DNA from: Pseudomonadota bacterium
Lineage (GTDB): Bacteria; Pseudomonadota; Gammaproteobacteria; Steroidobacterales; Steroidobacteraceae
Direction: 5' to 3'
DNA: 64,000 nt
NCBI GenBank assembly: GCA_023457495.1
Contig: JAEWLQ010000077.1
Location: 1-64,000, forward strand
The notes under the pieces are model-generated. The model worked only from the letters and a program-made list of their open reading frames with translations. It was not told where the DNA came from and ran no database searches. The translations under genes were made by a program, and so were the position numbers. Below, one piece after another: positions 59,495 to 64,000 of this stretch (positions within the stretch are counted from its first letter, which is position 1; every line of letters starts with the position of its first letter).

Positions 59495-62400
59495 CTACTC
59501 CCTGGCCGCCATCTGGCGGCGCAACTCCGAGGATCGTTCCCTGCAATCCGCGGCCGCTTCGCGACGACCGCTGGCCTCGCAAACGTCCGCCAGCGCGCCC
59601 AACGCGTGTGCGTGCAAGAGCGTCTCACCACTCGATTCGTTGAGGACGATGCTCTCTTCCAGCACGGTGCGGGCTTCTTCGTGCCGGCTGAGGCGCGAGA
59701 GCGTAACACCGAGGCTGTTGAGCGCGAGCCCCTCGCAGTGCCGGTCGGCGAGCTGGCGGGCGAGCCAGAGCAGCCGCTCGTAATGGCCCAGCGCGCGGGT
59801 GTAGGCGCCGGATTCCCATTCCAGGATTCCATACGTATTGCGCAGGGCGGCTTCACGCCGCTTGTCGTCGAGTCGCAACGCGAGCGTCAGAGCGGCGCCC
59901 AGGTGCGTCATCACGGCATCCCGCGGTGCGCCATTGCGTCGCTGCAGCCGCACGATGCCTTCGAGTGCGGCGAGCTCGCCACGGGCGTCGGCGAGTTGCA
60001 CACAGAGCTGTCGCACCTCTTCCCAGGTGCGCGCCGCCGCCTCGATCGACGCGGTGCGTTCCTGGATCGCCGCCACGGACGACAGCATTTCGACTTCGCC
60101 CGCCTGGTTACCCAGGTGTGCGAACAGGCGCGCGGCCTCTTGCAACGGTGGCAATGCCTCGGCGAAACGTGAGAGGCCCAACAGCACCTCGCCCTGCGCA
60201 CGCAACGATTGGACCAGCCCGTCGGCATGGCGGGATCGGCGGCTGGTATTCACGGACTCTTCGTACGCCCGCAGCGATTGCTCGATTTCTCCGCGCTGCA
60301 GATGGATGTGCGCGATCGCCAGCACGTGGAAGGCGCGCACGATGGGTCGCAGGTGCCGTCGCGAGATTTCATCCGCCCGCTTGAGATGGACGAGCGCGCT
60401 GTCGAGATCGCCCTGCGCGCGGTAGATATTGGCGAGCACGTGCAGGTTATAGGTGAGCGTTGCAGGCTCGGCGGCCTGGGCCGGTATCGCGATGGCTTCT
60501 TCGAGGCTGGCGCGCGCCAGCTCGAACTCGCCCATGGACTTCAGGATCTGCCCGCGATTGGCGAGATCGCCCGCGACGGCGAGCTCGTCCTGGCGCGCGC
60601 GGTCGATCTCGAGCGCACTGTCGTTGATCGCCAGGGCCTCGGCATACCGTCCCTCGTGCCATCGCAGCAGGCCGATGCTGCGCAGAACGTGGCGTTCGAG
60701 CGCCGCATCGTGACGCTCACGGCTGAGGCGCAGCGATGTGCTCAGCGCACGATCCGCCTCGTTGAAACTCTTGAGCAGCGTGAGCAGATCGCCCTGGCGT
60801 AGATAGGCCTGCGCGAGTCGCTCGGAGGCGCCGCGGGGCGCGAGCAGCGCCACCAGCTCGCCGATCAACTCCTGCTGCCGGCCGCGCTGCCCCAGGGTTT
60901 CGCACATCCGTTCCTGTTGCAGCAACACGTCGGCGACGAGGTCCGGGGACTGTTCCGCATCCGGCAGGCGGGTCAGCCACTCGCGTACGCGGTCGAGCGT
61001 ATCGAGCGCGTCGGCGAACTGGCTCAACGCGATGGCGCGATCCGCCGCACAGCGGCCGTGATGGATCGCGGCGCGCCATTCTTCCGCGCACCCGTAGTGG
61101 TGCGCGAGCACGTCGGCCTGGCTTTCGACGTGCTGGGCATATCGGCGCTCGATGGCCCGGCCCACCGTGCCATGAAGCGCGCGCCGCTGGTGTCCCAGCA
61201 GGCTGTCGTACGTCACTTCGTGCGTGAGCACGTGCTTGAAGTGGTAGGTAGCCTGGGCGCCGAAACCCGCCTGCTGCAGGAGACCGGCCATCTTCAATAG
61301 TTCCAGCGCGGCGTCGAGGTCGATGCCCTCGCCCACCACGTCGACCAGCAACTTGTGCGCGAACTCGCGTCCGATCACCGAAGCGATGCGGAGCACTTCG
61401 ACGGATTCGCGGTCGAGACTATCCAGTCGCGCGCGAATCACGGCCTGCACGGTATCCGGCAGGGCGAGCGTGGCGACACCACCGGCGGCCACGCCTTCAC
61501 CGTTGCGCACCGCGACCAGATGCCGCTCCACCAGCGTCTCGCAGGTTTCCTCGAGGAAAAACGGATTGCCGCCGGTGCGCTCATGCAGTCGCTGCGCGAG
61601 CTCCGCCGAAACACGCGGCACGCGCAGCACATCGCGCATGATCTCGACCGAGCCCGCGAGATCGAGCGGCGCGAGTTGCATGCGCGTTGCGTGCCAGGGG
61701 CCTGACGGGTCGGCCGGTTGTGGTCGGCTGGTGACGATCACCAGCAACGCGTGCGCGCCGGCGACTTCGGCGAGTTGGCGCAGGGTTTCACGGGAACCCT
61801 CGTCGCTCCAGTGCCAGTCCTCGAGCAGCAGCAGGGTCGGCGACGCGTTCGCGACCTCGGTGAGCAGCGTCGTGAGCGCTTCACCCATGGCCGCTTGCAG
61901 CGGTTCTCCACGCAGGTGCTGCGGAAGTGGATAGGCGTCGCTGGTCATGGAAAGCAGGTGCAGATACAGCGGCGCGAATGGTTCGAGCGCGGGTGAAATC
62001 GCGCGGATGCGCCTGAGCACGTCGTCGGCGGAAATGTTGCGCATTTCGGTCAGGGGAAGCTGCAGAAGCTCGCGCAGCGTTTCGACGAACGGCGAGTACA
62101 GGGCGAGGCCACCATACGATCGGCAGCGGCCCTCCACTACGCGGGCAGGACGCGCATCGACACGCATCCGCAGCTCGTGCAGCAGCCGGCTCTTGCCGAG
62201 CCCCGCTTCGCCGATGACCAGCACGAGTTGCCCGTGACCCCGACACGCATTCGCGAAATGCGCCTCCAGCATCGCGAGCTCGGCGCGACGACCCGCATAG
62301 GGCGTGAGGCCCTTGCGCGCGGCGGCTTCCAGACGTGTCTGCAGCCCTGATTCGCCGGTCAGCCGATGCGGCGTCACCGGGTCCGAATCCGCCTGCAGCA

Positions 62401-63982
62401 CCACGGCCGGACAAGGGCTGGTGTTGACGAACGGCGCCACCATGCGCTGACACTCGGGGCTCAGCAGGATGGCATCGCGCGATGCAATCGACGCGAGCCG
62501 CGCCGCAATCTGTGCGGGTGCGCCGCTCACCCCATAACGCCGCTGGCCATCGTTGATCCGCTGCGCGACCAGCGGGCCCGCGTGTACGCCCGATCGCAAC
62601 GTGATGCTGACGCCCGGCAATCCCGTGTCGATCGCGACCACGCGCGCATGCAGCTCGAGCGACGCGCGCACGGCGCGCAGTACGTCGTCCTCGTGCGAAG
62701 CTGGAACACCGAACAGCGAGACTAGTTCGTCCTCACTCGCCTGGTTGAGCACGCCGCCATGTTTGCGCACGACTTCCGCAGCGGTGCTGCGAACCTGACC
62801 GATGAGCGCGTGAAAATCCGGCGGCGCGAGTTGCTCGAGCAACGTCGAATAGTCCGCGATGACGCTCACCAGCACCGCGGCGCGGCGCCGTTCGCCATCC
62901 GGCGCGGGCTGCTTCGGTGGCGCATCTTCCCAGGTGGTGAGTCGCTCGAGCTCGGCAGCCATGGCCGACATGGACTGATATCGGTGCCGCGGATCCTTTG
63001 CCAGCGCCTTCGCGACGACGGCATCGATTTCGACGGGTAGTTCGGCGCGAATCTGCGAGAGCGGGGACGGCTGAGTGGACACGACCGAGGCCAGCAGTGC
63101 CTGCGTGTTCTCGCCGCGAAAGGGCCGCGTGCCCGCGAGTATTTCGTAGAGCACCACGCCGAGTGACCAGATATCGGTGCGTGCATCCGTGGGTTCACCG
63201 CGGCCCTGCTCGGGGCTCATGTACGCCACGGTTCCCGCGAAGGCGGTTCCCGGGTTCGTGAGCATCGTATCCGCGACGCGCGCCACTCCGAAATCGAGCA
63301 CCTTCACCGTGCCATCGGGCAGCAGCATGATGTTCGACGGCTTCACGTCACGATGAACCACCGAGTGATCGTGAGCCTTGGCGAGTCCCGTTGCGACCTG
63401 AAGCGTGATATCGAGCGCCTCGCGCAACGAAAGCGGTGCCCGCTCCAGTCGCGCCTGCAAGGTTTCGCCTTCGTACAGCGGCATCGCGATGAACAGTTGT
63501 CCGTCCGCGGTCGTGCCGATCTCGTGGACGGTGCAGATGTTCGGATGGTCGAGCGCCGCGGCCGCGCGTGCCTCGAGCAGAAATCGCTGCTGCGCTTCGG
63601 ACTGCGTGCTCAGGTGTGATGGCAGGAACTTCAACGCCACCTGACGCCCGAGGCGTTCGTCACGCGCGCGATACACGAGGCCCATGGCGCCCGCGGCAAG
63701 TGGCTCGATGACGAAGTACTGCGCCACCGCTCGCCCGTGCAGATCCATTTCATCGACACGCGCGCGCCACTGCGACGGCGCACTGATCTGCGAGGCGAGC
63801 TGGTCCACGAGACCGTCCCTCTCGTGCGCAGCCAGCAGCGAGCGTATCTCCCGGCCGAGCTCCGGATCGTCACGACATTCGCGCGCGAGCAGCGCGTCGC
63901 GCTCCGCGGGCTCGCAGTCGATCGCCGCGTTGAACAGGCTTTGCACGCGTAGCCAGCGCGCATCCGGCGCGGGGCTACTCAT
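59495..63982 (-). CDS. Giant Ser/Thr kinase - cyclase-like - AAA ATPase - TPR signalling protein
   Basis: 1495 residues, cytosolic (no signal or clear membrane helix). Order: N-terminal helical part (1-85); protein kinase ~90-345 with Lys118, HRDVKPSN (210) and DFG (230-232); class III nucleotide-cyclase-like domain ~366-515; AAA/STAND ATPase with Walker A GEAGLGKS at 591-598; then ~500 residues of TPR repeats. The cyclase part keeps both metal Asp positions (Asp377, Asp418) and Arg495, but has Gln491 where active cyclases have Asn. Similar multidomain proteins act as input hubs in signalling. GGGAGCTGGCCG precedes the ATG, 18 bp from the window edge; its partner gene may lie beyond. Confidence 0.9.
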   Translation of the reverse strand: MSSPAPDARWLRVQSLFNAAIDCEPAERDALLARECRDDPELGREIRSLLAAHERDGLVDQLASQISAPSQWRARVDEMDLHGRAVAQYFVIEPLAAGAMGLVYRARDERLGRQVALKFLPSHLSTQSEAQQRFLLEARAAAALDHPNICTVHEIGTTADGQLFIAMPLYEGETLQARLERAPLSLREALDITLQVATGLAKAHDHSVVHRDVKPSNIMLLPDGTVKVLDFGVARVADTMLTNPGTAFAGTVAYMSPEQGRGEPTDARTDIWSLGVVLYEILAGTRPFRGENTQALLASVVSTQPSPLSQIRAELPVEIDAVVAKALAKDPRHRYQSMSAMAAELERLTTWEDAPPKQPAPDGERRRAAVLVSVIADYSTLLEQLAPPDFHALIGQVRSTAAEVVRKHGGVLNQASEDELVSLFGVPASHEDDVLRAVRASLELHARVVAIDTGLPGVSITLRSGVHAGPLVAQRINDGQRRYGVSGAPAQIAARLASIASRDAILLSPECQRMVAPFVNTSPCPAVVLQADSDPVTPHRLTGESGLQTRLEAAARKGLTPYAGRRAELAMLEAHFANACRGHGQLVLVIGEAGLGKSRLLHELRMRVDARPARVVEGRCRSYGGLALYSPFVETLRELLQLPLTEMRNISADDVLRRIRAISPALEPFAPLYLHLLSMTSDAYPLPQHLRGEPLQAAMGEALTTLLTEVANASPTLLLLEDWHWSDEGSRETLRQLAEVAGAHALLVIVTSRPQPADPSGPWHATRMQLAPLDLAGSVEIMRDVLRVPRVSAELAQRLHERTGGNPFFLEETCETLVERHLVAVRNGEGVAAGGVATLALPDTVQAVIRARLDSLDRESVEVLRIASVIGREFAHKLLVDVVGEGIDLDAALELLKMAGLLQQAGFGAQATYHFKHVLTHEVTYDSLLGHQRRALHGTVGRAIERRYAQHVESQADVLAHHYGCAEEWRAAIHHGRCAADRAIALSQFADALDTLDRVREWLTRLPDAEQSPDLVADVLLQQERMCETLGQRGRQQELIGELVALLAPRGASERLAQAYLRQGDLLTLLKSFNEADRALSTSLRLSRERHDAALERHVLRSIGLLRWHEGRYAEALAINDSALEIDRARQDELAVAGDLANRGQILKSMGEFELARASLEEAIAIPAQAAEPATLTYNLHVLANIYRAQGDLDSALVHLKRADEISRRHLRPIVRAFHVLAIAHIHLQRGEIEQSLRAYEESVNTSRRSRHADGLVQSLRAQGEVLLGLSRFAEALPPLQEAARLFAHLGNQAGEVEMLSSVAAIQERTASIEAAARTWEEVRQLCVQLADARGELAALEGIVRLQRRNGAPRDAVMTHLGAALTLALRLDDKRREAALRNTYGILEWESGAYTRALGHYERLLWLARQLADRHCEGLALNSLGVTLSRLSRHEEARTVLEESIVLNESSGETLLHAHALGALADVCEASGRREAAADCRERSSELRRQMAARE

Positions 63983-64000
63983 CGGCCAGCTCCCGGTTGA

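Noticed and set aside
1..64000. Search for mobile elements, CRISPR arrays, tRNA and rRNA genes
   Set aside because: No transposase, integrase, spaced repeats or tRNA-like cloverleaf was recognised. A covariance-model scan would be needed to exclude small RNAs.

Overview
The window is 64 kb of GC-rich, densely coding chromosome. Gene families point to a Gram-negative proteobacterium: a TonB-dependent receptor, many lipoproteins and Tat substrates, a GlyGly-CTERM protein that normally goes with type II secretion, a GPH-family sugar symporter, SelO, and ECF sigma/protein-kinase pairs. The mixture looks like a soil or water gammaproteobacterium near Steroidobacter, Nevskiales or Xanthomonadales. 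That placement is inference. I found no rRNA, tRNA, CRISPR array, insertion sequence, phage or integrase gene.

Layout. 0-9.5 kb: an unknown cytosolic protein, a secreted zinc metalloprotease with a sorting tail, a three-gene lipoprotein/M48 protease operon, a Sel1-repeat protein, a VWA protein, a small membrane protein and a metallo-beta-lactamase-fold hydrolase. 9.6-20 kb: four alpha/beta hydrolases (two Tat-type), a GH43 glycosidase with its GPH importer, a beta-lactamase-fold serine hydrolase and a bis-heme ferric-reductase-like flavoprotein. 20-30.4 kb: unknown proteins, an Ig/beta-propeller lipoprotein, two FtsX-type permeases without an ATPase, an M13 peptidase, a YbaA-like protein and an RRM protein with two small coupled genes.

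30.4-38.3 kb is the most unusual part. Seven co-directional genes encode exported proteins of unknown function. They include a tandemly duplicated A-B gene pair, whose B lipoproteins share a stem but differ at the C-terminus, and a small membrane-anchored coiled-coil/beta-spike protein ending in a PAAR-like tip. An ECF sigma/Ser-Thr kinase pair converges on this locus from the other side.

42-50.2 kb: a YdbS/YdbT-like PH-domain pair, a hipBA toxin-antitoxin operon with a palindromic operator, and a TonB receptor-response regulator-histidine kinase operon preceded by four half-sites at 11-bp spacing. 50.6-64 kb: a membrane winged-helix/TPR regulator overlapping selO, exported unknown proteins, a trypsin-like protease, an acyl-CoA-dehydrogenase-fold flavoprotein, a DUF4242 protein and a 1495-residue kinase/cyclase-like/AAA/TPR protein at the right edge.

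Several operons end in related GC-rich hairpins with a GCCGG core. Two of these have G-U pairs and GNRA loops only on the strand of the gene they follow. Gene starts were chosen from Shine-Dalgarno spacing and signal-peptide position, so many differ from the longest open frame.
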